Of a DNA stretch of 7,359 nucleotides, positions 6,562-7,359 are shown piece by piece (the first letter of the stretch is position 1; every line of letters starts with the position of its first letter). Made by a program: the position numbers and the translations under genes. The notes under the pieces were generated by a model. It worked only from the letters and a program-made list of their open reading frames with translations. It was not told where the DNA came from and made no database searches. Source of the DNA: CAADGV01 sp040290295 (lineage in GTDB: Bacteria > Bacteroidota > Ignavibacteria > UBA10030 > UBA6906); the NCBI GenBank assembly GCA_040290295.1, contig PSMW01000049.1, positions 1 to 7,359 on the forward strand. Reading direction: 5' to 3'.

Positions 6562-7359
6562 CAATCGATTTCCTTTTCGTGCTTCCAACGCTCCCACTCT
6601 CTCAGCGCGATACCGTAGCGCACGCCTCGTTCGCTGACGATGATTTCCTTGAAGTCGTAGTGTGCCATCACTTCACGCAGAATCAGCGTGCCCGCGGTGA
6701 TGACGTCGCTTCGCCCTTCCATCACGCGTGAGCGCTGCCGAATCTCCTCGGACGACATGCCACACAATTGCTTGAAGAGATGATCGACACGTTCGAACGG
6801 CAGCCTGTAGTTTGCCACGGCGGCGAACGAAAAAGCTTCCAAACCCTGTGCAAGAATCGCAAGAGACGTGACGGTTCCTGCGACTCCGACCAGCGTCGAG
6901 TGCCGGAACTCGAACGACTGCGCTTTTGCCAATTCCTCTTCCACAGCGGTGATGGCGGCTTCGATCTGAGCCGGCGTCGGCGGATCGGCCACCAGAAAGC
7001 GTTCGGTTAAACGGACGGAGCCGACATCGAGGCTGACGGTGTGAAGGATTGTTCGTCGAGTGCCTACGGTAATTTCTGTGCTGCCGCCGCCAATGTCAAC
7101 CACCGTAGCCCGTTCAATTGCATCGATGCCGCTGAGAGCGCCTCGGTAGGTCCAATATGCTTCGTCGTTCCCGCTCAACACCTCAAGCTCCCATCCGAAT
7201 TCCTTTTGGATGAGATGAGCAAACTCTTGGCGATTGTGTGCATCGCGCGCTGCGCTTGTGCCGACGACGAGGACCTTTTCCGCCGCGTGGTGTGCGCACA
7301 GCAGGCGGTAGTCGTGCAGCACGGCGAGAACACGATGCATCGCCTCGCGCGAGAGATGC
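6561..7359 (-). CDS. ppx: Ppx/GppA family phosphatase (exopolyphosphatase), N-terminus outside window
   Basis: The frame is open to the right edge, so about 265 residues are visible and the first phosphate-binding motif of the N-terminus is missing. The family removes terminal phosphates from polyphosphate or from pppGpp. Numbering from the methionine at 7340, visible motifs are TSAARDAHN (28-36), SGNDEAYWTYRG (56-67, containing the acidic catalytic region), VDIGGGSTEI (81-90, ATPase-like phosphate loop), SLDVGSVRLTE (103-113), GVAGTVTSLA (152-161), GRSDVITAGT (209-218) and SERGVRYGI (236-244). It ends soon after the second ASKHA-type domain and has no C-terminal HD domain, so it is the short form, typically about 300 residues in all. 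The methionine at 7340 is internal: upstream residues HLSREA continue the family pattern. It is the first visible gene of an operon with the methionine-synthesis fusion. Polyphosphate versus pppGpp preference cannot be read here. Confidence 0.93.
   Translation of the reverse strand, partial: HLSREAMHRVLAVLHDYRLLCAHHAAEKVLVVGTSAARDAHNRQEFAHLIQKEFGWELEVLSGNDEAYWTYRGALSGIDAIERATVVDIGGGSTEITVGTRRTILHTVSLDVGSVRLTERFLVADPPTPAQIEAAITAVEEELAKAQSFEFRHSTLVGVAGTVTSLAILAQGLEAFSFAAVANYRLPFERVDHLFKQLCGMSSEEIRQRSRVMEGRSDVITAGTLILREVMAHYDFKEIIVSERGVRYGIALREWERWKHEKEID
6571..6577 (-). promoter_or_regulatory. Ribosome-binding site inside the end of ppx for the coupled downstream gene
   Basis: AAAAGGA lies within the last codons of the phosphatase gene, 9 bases before the ATG at 6561. 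Together with the TGATG stop/start overlap it supports translational coupling and decides the methyltransferase/reductase start against the GTG at 6597. Confidence 0.55.

Noticed and set aside
6562..6597. GTG at 6597 as start of the methyltransferase/reductase
   Set aside because: It adds 12 residues inside ppx with no good ribosome-binding site, while ATG 6561 has AAGGA at 9 bases and the TGATG overlap.
5530..6618. A 362-codon + strand ORF opposite the methyltransferase/reductase gene
   Set aside because: It lies wholly antisense to clearly recognised enzyme domains and has no recognisable motif. Long antisense frames are expected opposite GC-biased codons.

Overview
The window looks like part of a chromosome, probably from a metagenome-assembled bacterium of the Bacteroidota/Chlorobiota group (Ignavibacteria or Kapabacteria-like). 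This is an inference. It rests on a C-terminal type IX secretion (Por) sorting domain with the NYPNPFN signature, a possible Bacteroidetes-type TAnnTTTG promoter element, and moderate GC content. There is no tRNA, rRNA, CRISPR array, transposase or phage gene.

Layout: positions 1-206 are non-coding and carry a palindromic repeat (3-42) and a weak possible promoter. A complete group I cysteine desulfurase (IscS/NifS type) runs on the + strand at 207-1367. Positions 1368-1782 are a gene-poor gap between convergent genes, with an 8-bp hairpin and only doubtful small ORFs. Everything after that is on the minus strand. A secreted beta-repeat protein with a type IX sorting domain occupies 1783-4511, but it is broken into two overlapping ORFs by an apparent one-base frameshift. 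A spacer of about 200 bp (4512-4719) holds its ribosome-binding site, a possible promoter and two hairpins. A bifunctional homocysteine S-methyltransferase/methylenetetrahydrofolate reductase follows at 4720-6561. A Ppx/GppA phosphatase (6561-7359) is cut by the window edge at its N-terminus.

The phosphatase is transcribed first, and its stop codon shares one base with the methyltransferase start (TGATG), so the two are very likely one translationally coupled operon. The first links to polyphosphate/(p)ppGpp metabolism and the second to methionine and one-carbon metabolism. The desulfurase supplies persulfide sulfur and has no recognisable scaffold (IscU/NifU) or thiolase partner inside the window. 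The secreted protein seems functionally independent of the others.

I see no new defence or mobile system here. The best lead is the frameshifted secreted protein. Joined, it would be about 909 residues with a signal peptide, fourteen W-centred repeats (arithmetically two seven-bladed propellers) and a type IX sorting domain.
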